From contig CAYOIZ010000008.1 of NCBI GenBank assembly GCA_964404165.1, positions 81,903-145,902 of the forward strand: a DNA stretch of 64,000 nt, read 5' to 3'. This document shows positions 51,545 to 58,932 of the stretch, piece after piece. Numbering within the stretch: position 1 is the stretch's first letter; every line of letters begins with the position of its first letter. The notes beneath the pieces are model-generated. The model was not told where the DNA came from. It saw nothing but the letters and a program-made list of their open reading frames with translations, and did no database searches. Source of the stretch: DASYLJ01 sp964404165. GTDB lineage: Bacteria > Desulfobacterota > Binatia > DP-6. The position numbers and the translations under genes are program-made.

Positions 51545-52375
51545 ATGGGACGACTCCGGATCGGGAGCGACGAACACAAGGCACGGTTCTGCCGCGAGTT
51601 CGTGAAGACGCATCACGCTTACGAGCCGCACGAGGTTCCGTGGCCCGACCTCGACCCGGGCGCGCGCGAGCGCCTGCGTGGTCTGCCCTTCTGGGGTGAA
51701 GCCGTCGGCAGCGAGCGCACCGCGGCGGCGCGGGTGCGTGCCATGGCCGACGTCGAGCCCGATCCGGTCCTGCGCGAGGCCATCGCCATGCAGGCGTACG
51801 AGGAGGAGCGCCACGCCAAGCTCCTCGACAACCTGCTGCACCACTACGACATCCCGTTCCCCGACGACGCCGCCGAGATTCCCCGCGACCCCGAATGGGG
51901 CTTCATGCGGATGGGCTACGGCGAGTGCTTCGATTCGTTCTTCGCCTTCGGCCTCTTCAAGGTCGCGTCGGACACCGGCTTCTTCCCGAAGCCGCTGACC
52001 GCGGTGTTCGACGGGGTCATGCAGGAGGAGGCGCGGCACATCCTGTTCTTCTCGAACTGGGCGGCCTTTCGGGGCGTGCAGCTGCCGGTGGTGCAGAAGC
52101 CGTGGTTCCTCGTCCGTCGGGTGGCCGGCGTCGCGCTGCAGGCCATCGGCCGGGTGAAGACGGCGCTGCAGCTGCGCGACAACGACGCCGGCGACGACTT
52201 TACGATGCAGGTCCCCGACGAGATCGGCGACGTCGATCTCAAGACGCTCGCGCGTACCTGCGTCGGCGAGAACGAGCGGCGCCTGGCGCAGTACGATCCC
52301 GAGCTGCTGCGCCCCCGCATGGTGCCGTCGCTGGTGGGCCTGGCGCTGCGCTTCGTCCCCGGCGCGCGCGGCTGA
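51545..52375 (+). CDS. Ferritin-like di-iron protein
   Basis: A 276-residue helical protein with two ExxxH-type motifs, YEEERHAKLL and QEEARHILFF, spaced as in di-iron ferritin-like oxidases. An additional Glu near DPVLREAIAMQAYEE fits the fourth ligand set. It could be an oxygen-using oxidase or a hydroxylase; no exact family is certain to me. The start is ATG 51545. An SDR gene follows 10 bp downstream, so they may act on the same substrate. Confidence 0.82.
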   Translation: MGRLRIGSDEHKARFCREFVKTHHAYEPHEVPWPDLDPGARERLRGLPFWGEAVGSERTAAARVRAMADVEPDPVLREAIAMQAYEEERHAKLLDNLLHHYDIPFPDDAAEIPRDPEWGFMRMGYGECFDSFFAFGLFKVASDTGFFPKPLTAVFDGVMQEEARHILFFSNWAAFRGVQLPVVQKPWFLVRRVAGVALQAIGRVKTALQLRDNDAGDDFTMQVPDEIGDVDLKTLARTCVGENERRLAQYDPELLRPRMVPSLVGLALRFVPGARG

Positions 52376-52385
52376 GCCGCGTGCC

Positions 52386-53192
52386 ATGCCGGGCCTGACG
52401 CAGTTCCGCGACCGGACGGCGATCGTCACCGGGGCGTCGAGCGGCATCGGCGCGCAGCTCGCGCGCGATCTCGTCGCCCGGGGCATGCGGGTGGCGCTGC
52501 TCGCCCGACGCGTCGATCGCCTGCAGACGCTCGCCGCCGAGCTCGGCGGCGACCGCACCCTGGCAGTCGCATGCGACGTCGCCGACCGCGCCAGCATCGA
52601 TGCCGCCGTGGCGACGGTGCACGCGCAGTGGGGGCGGATCGATCTGCTCGTCAACAACGCGGGCTACGGCCATCACGGCCTCTTCAAGGACGAGCCGCTC
52701 GACGCGTTCGAGGGCATGATGCGGACCAACTACCTGGGCGTGGTGTGGACGATCCGCGCCGTCCTGCCCCACATGCGCGCGCGCGGCGAGGGCTGGATCG
52801 TCAACGTGTCGTCGGTCGCCGGCAAGCTCGGGCAGCCCGACGAGGCGGCGTACACCGCGAGCAAGTTCGCCGTCACCGGGCTGACCGAGGCGCTGGCGAT
52901 CGAGTTCGCCCCCCTCGGCATCCACGTCATGGCGGTGTATCCCGCCCTGGTGCGCACGGAGATGTTCACGCCGGAGATCCTGGCCCGCATGCCGGAGCGG
53001 GCGACGCGGACCTTCATCGACGCGCCGGCGTTCACGCGCGCGGTGCTGCGTGCGCTCGAGCGCGGCCAGCACGAGGTGACGGTGCCCTGGTACGTCAACA
53101 TCGCCTACATCCTGCGGGCGGTCTTCCCTGCGCTGCACCGCCGCATCACGTCCGATCTGCGGCTTCCCATCCTGCCCGACGTCACCAGCTGA
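52386..53192 (+). CDS. SDR family oxidoreductase
   Basis: A 268-residue short-chain dehydrogenase with TGASSGIG at residues 15-22, LVNNAGYG, NVSSVAGKL and the catalytic Tyr156/Lys160 (YTASK). A C-terminal hydrophobic tail (VNIAYILRAVFPALHRRI) suggests loose membrane contact, as in ketoreductases of lipid metabolism. It probably works with the ferritin-like protein upstream. The next gene, a secreted protein, starts 8 bp after its stop. Confidence 0.93.
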   Translation: MPGLTQFRDRTAIVTGASSGIGAQLARDLVARGMRVALLARRVDRLQTLAAELGGDRTLAVACDVADRASIDAAVATVHAQWGRIDLLVNNAGYGHHGLFKDEPLDAFEGMMRTNYLGVVWTIRAVLPHMRARGEGWIVNVSSVAGKLGQPDEAAYTASKFAVTGLTEALAIEFAPLGIHVMAVYPALVRTEMFTPEILARMPERATRTFIDAPAFTRAVLRALERGQHEVTVPWYVNIAYILRAVFPALHRRITSDLRLPILPDVTS

Positions 53193-53199
53193 GGATCCC

Positions 53200-54213
53200 A
53201 TGCGCGCGCTGCTCTCGTTGCTGCTCCTCACCGCCGCCACCGCGCACGCCCTGCCGGACCTGCGCCTCGACATCGACACGCTCGCCGGCGACGTGCGCAC
53301 CGAGGTGAAGTCGTTCGCGCCGGACGCGTGCGAGCTGCAGCCGGCCGACCTCTGCGTAGGCGGACCGGGGTCGCGGAAGCTGCTTCGCTTCGGCGTGCTC
53401 GCCACCAACGTCGGCGACGCCGACCTCGTGATGGGAACGCCGAACGCCACCGACGTCCTGCCGAACGGCGATCCCACCTGGGTCTTCAGCGCGTGCCCGT
53501 CGCACAACCACTGGCACTTCCAGGCGTTCGCCCGCTACGAGCTGCGCGCGCGTGGTGGCAGCGAGGCGGTGATGACGGGGCAGAAGCGGTCGTTCTGCAT
53601 CGAGGACACGAAGCCGGAGGCGAGCCTGGGGGCGGGTCCGACGCGTCGCTACTGTTGTCGCGGCACGGACGCCTGCGAGAACCCGGGCATCCAGGGCATC
53701 CAGGTGGGGTGGGGCGACCTGTACGGCAGCACGCTCGACTGCCAGTGGATCGACGTCACCGAGGTCCCGCCCGGCGACTACGATCTCGTCGTCATCCTGA
53801 ATCCCGGCGGCGTGCTCTGTGGCGTGGGCGACGTCTGCGAGAGCAACCCGGACAACAACATCGGCATCGTGCCGGTGACGCTGGCGGCGCCGAGTGCGGC
53901 CGAGCCGGCACCACGCGTGAAGGTGAAGGGCGGTCGCAAGACGCGGCGTGCGGGACGTACCGTGAAGATCGCCTGGCAGACGCACATGAAGGGCGGCAAG
54001 AAGGCGCTGCGCGTGCAGGACGTCTTCTACTCGCTCGACGGCGGCGCCACCTTCGAGCTCGTCGCGACCGGGCTCGGGGGCACCGTGCGGAAGGTCGACT
54101 GGGCCGTGCCCGCCGGGACGGCGAGCGAGCAGGCCCTGATCAAGGTCGTCGCCTGGAGTCAGGTGGGGCAGCGCGGCGTCGGCACGGGCAAGCCGTTCCG
54201 CATCGAGCCGTAG
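53200..54213 (+). CDS. Secreted lysyl oxidase-like protein
   Basis: A 337-residue protein with a signal peptide ending near AHA-LPD. The core shows features of the lysyl oxidase family: LLRFGVLATNVGDADLVMG, then CPSHNHWHFQAFARYEL with His102, His104 and His106 as likely copper ligands. GQKRSFCIED, a Cys cluster, GIQVGWGDLYGSTLDCQWID, GDYDLVVILNP and ESNPDNN follow. Animal enzymes oxidise lysine side chains to cross-link proteins; bacterial members are little studied. A C-terminal beta domain (about 240-337) follows. It is probably co-transcribed with the SDR upstream and the secreted protein downstream. Confidence 0.86.
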   Translation: MRALLSLLLLTAATAHALPDLRLDIDTLAGDVRTEVKSFAPDACELQPADLCVGGPGSRKLLRFGVLATNVGDADLVMGTPNATDVLPNGDPTWVFSACPSHNHWHFQAFARYELRARGGSEAVMTGQKRSFCIEDTKPEASLGAGPTRRYCCRGTDACENPGIQGIQVGWGDLYGSTLDCQWIDVTEVPPGDYDLVVILNPGGVLCGVGDVCESNPDNNIGIVPVTLAAPSAAEPAPRVKVKGGRKTRRAGRTVKIAWQTHMKGGKKALRVQDVFYSLDGGATFELVATGLGGTVRKVDWAVPAGTASEQALIKVVAWSQVGQRGVGTGKPFRIEP

Positions 54214-54232
54214 TCGTCGAGAAGGAGTGCGT

Positions 54233-54799
54233 ATGCGTCCACTGGTGCCGTTGGTCGTGATCCTCCTGATGTCGTTCGGCGTCGCCGAGGCGAAGAAGGG
54301 CTCGGGCATCGCGCCGAGCGCGCTGACGCTCATCCAGGCGCAGTGCGACGCCGCGCCGCCGGTGCCGTGTGCGCCCGCGTTCGCGTTCCGCAGCGGCACG
54401 GCGCTGCTGACGAGCGCCAAGCAGCCGGGCCCGACGTGCCCGCGCACCGGGGCGCCGACGGAATCGAAGGGCGGGCAGGTGAACCTGAAGGGCGTCACCA
54501 AGAACGGCGCGGCGTTCAGCGGCGCGCTGCCGGTGGAGGTCGTGCTGCGCACCAGCTTCGGCGTCGATCCGACCGGCGACTGCCAGTTCGCCGGCATTCC
54601 GCCCATCACGATCGGGAGCCTGCAGGGCACGGCGACCTGCACGAACGGCACGTGCAAGGGCACGCTGCATCCGATCGCGTGTCTCGAGCCGGCGTGTGCC
54701 GACGTGCCGATCAGCTCCGAGTTCGTCTCGCTGACCGTGTTCGACGACGCCGGCAACCGTTTCGCGGTGCCGGGGACGATCCTCGTCCCGCTACGTTAG
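54233..54799 (+). CDS. Small secreted hypothetical protein
   Basis: A 188-residue protein with a signal peptide (LVPLVVILLMSFGVAEA). The mature part is beta-rich with about eight cysteines (CDAAPPVPC, CPRTGAP, CTNGTCKGTLHPIACLEPAC), probably disulfide-bonded outside the cell. I do not recognise a family. GAAGGAG 5 nt before ATG 54233 decides the start over GTG 54227. It follows the lysyl-oxidase-like gene by 19 bp and could be a substrate or partner; this is inference. The end overlaps the P450 gene by 9 bp. Confidence 0.78.
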   Translation: MRPLVPLVVILLMSFGVAEAKKGSGIAPSALTLIQAQCDAAPPVPCAPAFAFRSGTALLTSAKQPGPTCPRTGAPTESKGGQVNLKGVTKNGAAFSGALPVEVVLRTSFGVDPTGDCQFAGIPPITIGSLQGTATCTNGTCKGTLHPIACLEPACADVPISSEFVSLTVFDDAGNRFAVPGTILVPLR

Positions 54800-55963
54800 C
54801 GCGCGCAGCGTCTTCGGCGAGCGGAACGCCAGACCGGTGATGGTGGGCGCCGGCTCGTCCGGGTCGAGCCGCAGCGACGGCAGGCGGTCGAGGACGGCGT
54901 TCAGCGCCACGCGCGCCTCGAGCCGGGCCAGGTGATAGCCGAGGCAGTGGTGACGGCCGAAGCCGAAGCCGAGGTGGTCGTCGGCGCGGCGGTCGAGGTC
55001 GAAGACGTCGGCGTTCGCGTAGTGCTCCTCGTCGCGGTTCGCCGACGCGACGACGACCGAGACCAGCGCGTTCTCGGGGACGTCGACGCCGCGGATCGTG
55101 ACCGGCTTGTTCGTCTGCCGGGACACCATCAGCACCGACGTCTCCCAGCGCAGCGTCTCCTCGATGACCCACGGCACCAGCGAGCGGTCGGCGCGCACCC
55201 GCTCGTAGCGGTCGCGCTCGGTGAGCAGCGCGAACAGCATGTTGCCGATCAACCGGAACGTGGTCTCGGCCCCGGCAGGAATGAGCAGGCGCAGGAAGCT
55301 GACGATATCGTCGTCGCTGAGCCCCTGGCCGTCGACGCTGCCGGCGACGAGGTGGCTGATGACGTCGTCCTGCGGATGTGCGCGTCGCTCCCGGATGATC
55401 GGCAGCAGATACTCGCGGATGGCGGCGGACGCCTCGTAGCCGCGCGGGTAGTCCTTCACGAAGCCGATGATCTCGATCGCCCACTTCTGGAACTGGGGAT
55501 AGTCGGCACGCGGGATGCCCACCATGTGCGCCATGACCTGCACCGGGAAGCGCTCGGTGAACTGCGCCACCAGATCGACGGCGGGATCCGCGGCGAAGCC
55601 GTCGATGATCTCGTGCAGGATGCTCTCGAGCACGGGCTGCAGGCCGTCGAGGCCCTTCGGGACGAAGACGCGCTGGACCAGCGCGCGGTGGCGGGTGTGC
55701 TCCTTGCCGTCCATCTCGATGACGGTGCGGCCCATCACCTTGCCGACCTCGGCGTTCGAGCGCGACGAGTAGGTGTCGGCGTCCTTCAGGATGGCGAGGC
55801 AGTCGTCGTACTTGGTGACCACCCAGCTGACCCGGTTCATGAACTCCGACCGCATCACCGGCATCGTCGCCCGCAGCCCCGCGAACATGGGGTAGGGATC
55901 CGGATGGTCGAAGAGCATCTGCGGGTCGAACTCGGCGGCGGGCGTCTCCATGGCCGGTTCCAT
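54791..55963 (-). CDS. Cytochrome P450
   Basis: A 390-residue soluble bacterial P450. The haem-binding loop is FGFGRHHCLGYHLAR with the thiolate Cys340. The I-helix has AGAETTFR and the K-helix EETLRWE. Length and motif style match the CYP families common in actinobacteria and Binatota-like bacteria, which hydroxylate terpenoids, steroids or fatty acids using ferredoxin. No ferredoxin gene lies adjacent. It diverges from the APH-type kinase gene by 80 bp. The ATG at 55963 or at 55951 could be the start. Confidence 0.95.
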   Translation of the reverse strand: MEPAMETPAAEFDPQMLFDHPDPYPMFAGLRATMPVMRSEFMNRVSWVVTKYDDCLAILKDADTYSSRSNAEVGKVMGRTVIEMDGKEHTRHRALVQRVFVPKGLDGLQPVLESILHEIIDGFAADPAVDLVAQFTERFPVQVMAHMVGIPRADYPQFQKWAIEIIGFVKDYPRGYEASAAIREYLLPIIRERRAHPQDDVISHLVAGSVDGQGLSDDDIVSFLRLLIPAGAETTFRLIGNMLFALLTERDRYERVRADRSLVPWVIEETLRWETSVLMVSRQTNKPVTIRGVDVPENALVSVVVASANRDEEHYANADVFDLDRRADDHLGFGFGRHHCLGYHLARLEARVALNAVLDRLPSLRLDPDEPAPTITGLAFRSPKTLRALT

Positions 55964-56005
55964 AATCGAACGACCGACCGATTTCCACCACGATCCCGCC
56001 CTCGG

Positions 56006-56032
56006 TTGACGTTCGCGCGACGCCCCTGTTAG
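56006..56032 (+). promoter_or_regulatory. Possible sigma-70-type promoter for the phosphotransferase gene
   Basis: TTGACG at 56006-56011 and TGTTAG at 56027-56032 are 15 nt apart, and the second box ends 11 nt before the GTG start. The spacing is short for a consensus promoter, so confidence is low. Confidence 0.3.
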
Positions 56033-56043
56033 CGACGTCGATC

Positions 56044-57114
56044 GTGTCGCACGTCGCTCCCGATCCCGACGTCGTTCCCGTCCGTCCCGGCGAAGAGCTC
56101 GACGCCGTGGCGGTCGGTCGCTGGCTCGCCGGCAAGGTCCCCGGTGCCGGCGGCACGCCTGGCATCTGGCAGTTCCCGGGCGGGCACGCGAACCTCACCT
56201 ATCTGATCCACTACCCGACGGTGAGCTACGTGCTCCGCCGACCGCCGCACGGCGACATCCCCGCCAGCGCGCACGACATGGGTCGCGAGTACCGCGTCCT
56301 GTCGGTGCTCTACCGCGGTTTCCCGGCGGCGCCGCGCGCTTTCGTCTACTGTGACGATGCCAGCGTCATCGGCGCGCCCTTCTTCGTCATGGAGCGCCGT
56401 CACGGCGTGGTGGTGCGGAAGGAGGTCCCGCCCGAGTTCGGCGGCGGTGCCGATCCCGCGCAGACGCGGAAGCTGTCGCAGGTGATGGTCGACACGCTCG
56501 CCGCGTTCCACGCCGTCGACTACGAGGCCATCGGGCTCGGCACGCTCGGCAAGCCGGACGGCTTCCTCGCGCGTCAGGTGAAGGGCTGGACCGATCGTTG
56601 GGTGCGCGCGAAGACGCAGGAGCTGGCCGAGGCCGACGACGTCGTGCGCTGGCTCGTCGAGCACATGCCGCCGTCGCCGTCGCCGACGCTGGTGCACAAC
56701 GACTGGCGTCTCGACAACATGGCGGTCGCCGCCGACGACCCGGGTCGCGCCGTCGCCGTCTACGACTGGGACATGTGCACGCTCGGCGATCCGTTGACCG
56801 ACCTCGGGACGCTGCTTGCCTCGTGGTACGAGCCCGGTGAGCCGTACGCCTTCATCGCCGCGATGCCCTCGCAGAGTCCGGGCTTCATGACGCGTGCCGA
56901 AGCCGTCGCGCGCTACGCCGAGCGCAGCGGCCGCGACGTGAGTCGGATGCCGTACTACTACGCCTTCGGCCTCTTCAAGATGGCCGTGGTGGTGCAGCAG
57001 CTCTACTACCGGTGGCAGCAGGGCCAGACGAAGGACGACCGCATGAGCGGTGGGGAGTCGGTCGCCACGGGCATGATCCGGCTCGCGGCGGCTGGCATCG
57101 CGCGCGCGTCGTAG
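56044..57114 (+). CDS. Phosphotransferase family protein (APH fold)
   Basis: A 356-residue protein of the aminoglycoside-phosphotransferase-like superfamily, in the subgroup often found with acyl-CoA dehydrogenases. The nucleotide-binding N-lobe has FPGGHANLTYLI, and the catalytic loop is HNDWRLDN. The metal-binding DWDMCTLGDPLTDLG follows. Members of this subgroup include the N-terminal half of human ACAD10 and ACAD11, which phosphorylate hydroxylated acyl-CoAs. The neighbouring P450 could produce such hydroxylated substrates. It starts at GTG 56044 with no ribosome site. Confidence 0.91.
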   Translation: MSHVAPDPDVVPVRPGEELDAVAVGRWLAGKVPGAGGTPGIWQFPGGHANLTYLIHYPTVSYVLRRPPHGDIPASAHDMGREYRVLSVLYRGFPAAPRAFVYCDDASVIGAPFFVMERRHGVVVRKEVPPEFGGGADPAQTRKLSQVMVDTLAAFHAVDYEAIGLGTLGKPDGFLARQVKGWTDRWVRAKTQELAEADDVVRWLVEHMPPSPSPTLVHNDWRLDNMAVAADDPGRAVAVYDWDMCTLGDPLTDLGTLLASWYEPGEPYAFIAAMPSQSPGFMTRAEAVARYAERSGRDVSRMPYYYAFGLFKMAVVVQQLYYRWQQGQTKDDRMSGGESVATGMIRLAAAGIARAS

Positions 57115-57124
57115 CGTCGCGGTC

Positions 57125-57267
57125 GGGTGGTCGTGGCGTGGCGCGGCTCGGGGGACCGCCGGTCCGCGCGGCGCTCGCTCGGCACCACCCCGCCCCTTTT
57201 CCCCACCCGCTCACTCACGACGCGCTCCTTCGGCGGCCCCCCGACCGCCGCCACACCACGACCACCC
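57125..57267. repeat. Element D: hairpin with conserved core (dispersed family)
   Basis: Arms at 57125-57160 and 57232-57267 pair at 31 of 36 positions. The loop (57161-57231) contains, on the minus strand, a 14-nt match to the family core with one change (57175-57188). It begins 10 bp after the phosphotransferase stop. Orientation is the same as element B and opposite to A and C. Confidence 0.82.
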
Positions 57268-57331
57268 ACGTGACGAACGGATAGCGGTGATGTCACCGCC
57301 GCCGCATCATGCGCGCGGCACCCGCCTCCTG

Positions 57332-57358
57332 GTTGGATTGTGGAAAATCAAATCCAAC
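57332..57358. other. AT-rich short inverted repeat
   Basis: GTTGGATT (57332-57339) and AATCCAAC (57351-57358) form an 8-bp stem with an 11-nt A-rich loop. It stands out from the GC-rich surroundings and lies between elements D and E. Its role is unknown; a protein site or short terminator are possible. Confidence 0.4.
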
Positions 57359-57422
57359 GCACAGGCCCCGCCATGCGCACGCTCTTCGGCGTCGCGCCGG
57401 GCGTGCCTGACGGACCGTTCAT

Positions 57423-57599
57423 GGGGTTGGGGCGGTGCGGGGCTCGGGGGCTTGGGCGCCTCCGAGCAAGCCGGAGGCGCCCAAGCCCCCCCCCCCCCCA
57501 CCCCCCCCAAACCCCCCCAAAAACAGCAAAAGCGCCGTGGGTGCCCCCCCCCAACGCCGGAGGCGCCCAAGCCCCCGAGCCCCGCACCGCCCCAATCCC
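57423..57599. repeat. Element E: compound hairpin with C-tracts, degenerate family member
   Basis: The outer arms, 57423-57464 and 57558-57599, pair at 41 of 42 positions. A third copy of the inner arm part (from about 57471) makes an alternative short hairpin with the loop AGCAAG. The motif TCCGAGCAAGCCGGA is shared with the right part of element A. Between the copies are runs of 14, 8 and 7 C and short A-runs (57486-57523), with the usual core missing. The C-runs could vary in length. Together with D this fills the 57115-57613 gap, in which I see no gene. Confidence 0.75.
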
Positions 57600-57613
57600 G
57601 ACCGAAAAGCTGC

Positions 57614-57892
57614 TCAGGCGCGGCCGGCGAGACGACGGAGGGCGAGCATGACCGCGGCCTCGCGCGTCATCTCCTGGGAACGGCCGTCACGATAGTTCAG
57701 ACGGACGAGAACGCCGGGCGTCTCCTCGACGGTGATGCCGACCTGCTCCAGGAACTCCCGCGCGATGCGCAGGTCGCCGGCCGAGACCGACATGTGGCCG
57801 GCGTTGAGCCACTCTTCCGCCATGCGGCTCGCCGCAAGCTCGAACCGATTCGCTACCGTCTTCGGACGCTCCTCGACAACGTTCTGCTCCAC
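57614..57892 (-). CDS. Small hypothetical protein
   Basis: A 92-residue protein (from GTG 57892) with a helical N-terminal part (VANRFELAASRMAEEWL), then SAGDLRIAREFLEQVGITVEE and a C-terminal helix (TREAAVMLALRRLAG). I recognise no family. The open frame extends to 57961, but GAGG about 7 nt before GTG 57892 and the loss of protein-like character further upstream favour this start. The stop lies 14 bp from element E. It is probably a cytoplasmic protein. Confidence 0.6.
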   Translation of the reverse strand: MEQNVVEERPKTVANRFELAASRMAEEWLNAGHMSVSAGDLRIAREFLEQVGITVEETPGVLVRLNYRDGRSQEMTREAAVMLALRRLAGRA

Positions 57893-58048
57893 TCCGTCAC
57901 CTCTTCCCTGTTGGTTTGAGTTGCGATCCGCTCCGTCCTGCACGGAGGTATGGCGTAGCAAGTTCGTGGCCGTCCGCCTCGGACAGCAAATACGGGACTG
58001 CGCGCCACTGGCGTGTGCCAGGGCCGCCCGTTTTGTGCCGCGTGGGCG

Positions 58049-58888
58049 CTACGAGCGCACGCTCGCGAGGAAGCTCAGCACCTCGCGGTTGAAGACGTCG
58101 GGCGTCTCGAAGTTGAAGCCATGGCTTCCGCCCGGGACCTTGACCAGGCGTGCGCCGGGAATCTCACGCGCCAGGATGTCCGAGTTGGACGGTGGCACGA
58201 GCAGGTCGGCGTCCCCGGTGAGCACGAGCGTCGGCACCGCGATCTGGTGCAGGCGATCGGTGGCGCGGTGGCCCATGACCGCCGACACCTGTCCCAGGAT
58301 GGCCTCCATGCTGAAGCCGTACTGCAGTGCGCCCGAGAACACCTGCATCAGCTTCGGCAGGTCGCGCAGGAGGAACTCCTGATTGAAGACCATCGGCAGC
58401 ATCTGCTGGAAGAAGGTCATCGGGTTCAGGCTCGAGAGGTCGATCTGCATCTCACCCGACGTCGTCACCGAGCCGCCGAGCTGGTTCAGCGAGAACATCC
58501 GCTGCTGCTCGATCTTCTCGTCGGGCTCGGGGTAGGTGCACGCCAGCACCAGGCTGCGCACCCGCTGTGGATGACGCAGCACCAGCTCCTGCGCGATCAT
58601 GCCGCCCATCGAGACGCCCACCACGTGTGCACGCTCGATGCCGAGGACGTCCAGCAGCCCGGCGGCGTCGTCGGCCATCTCGTGGATGGTGTAGGGACCC
58701 GCCGGCTTCGAGCTGCGGCCGACGCCGCGGTTGTCGAACACGATGGTGCGGTAGTGCTGCGAGAGGTCCGGCAGCTGGAACAGCCAGGCCGTGGAGTCGG
58801 CGGCGAGCCCCATGATCAGGAGCAACGGATCGCCGCTGCCGTGTTCTTCGTAGTGGAGATCGACGGAGCCGACGGTGGCAGTGCTCAT
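58049..58888 (-). CDS. Alpha/beta hydrolase
   Basis: A 279-residue hydrolase with LLLIMGLAADSTAW as the oxyanion region, the nucleophile motif GVSMGGMIAQELV, the acid in LTGDADLLVPP and the final His in GGSHGFNFE. It resembles 3-oxoadipate enol-lactonase and related C-C or ester hydrolases of degradative pathways; the substrate is not settled. A TA step lies 11 nt before the ATG with no ribosome site, which fits a leaderless message. The CoA-transferase gene lies upstream on the same strand (44-bp gap). Confidence 0.91.
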   Translation of the reverse strand: MSTATVGSVDLHYEEHGSGDPLLLIMGLAADSTAWLFQLPDLSQHYRTIVFDNRGVGRSSKPAGPYTIHEMADDAAGLLDVLGIERAHVVGVSMGGMIAQELVLRHPQRVRSLVLACTYPEPDEKIEQQRMFSLNQLGGSVTTSGEMQIDLSSLNPMTFFQQMLPMVFNQEFLLRDLPKLMQVFSGALQYGFSMEAILGQVSAVMGHRATDRLHQIAVPTLVLTGDADLLVPPSNSDILAREIPGARLVKVPGGSHGFNFETPDVFNREVLSFLASVRS

Positions 58889-58932
58889 GGCGACGCATAT
58901 TGCCGCATCACCGTGCGGCGCGCCAGATACGA

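Noticed and set aside
57307..57587. Gly/Pro-rich open frames across element E
   Set aside because: They arise from the C-tracts and repeated arms; no ribosome site and no protein-like composition.
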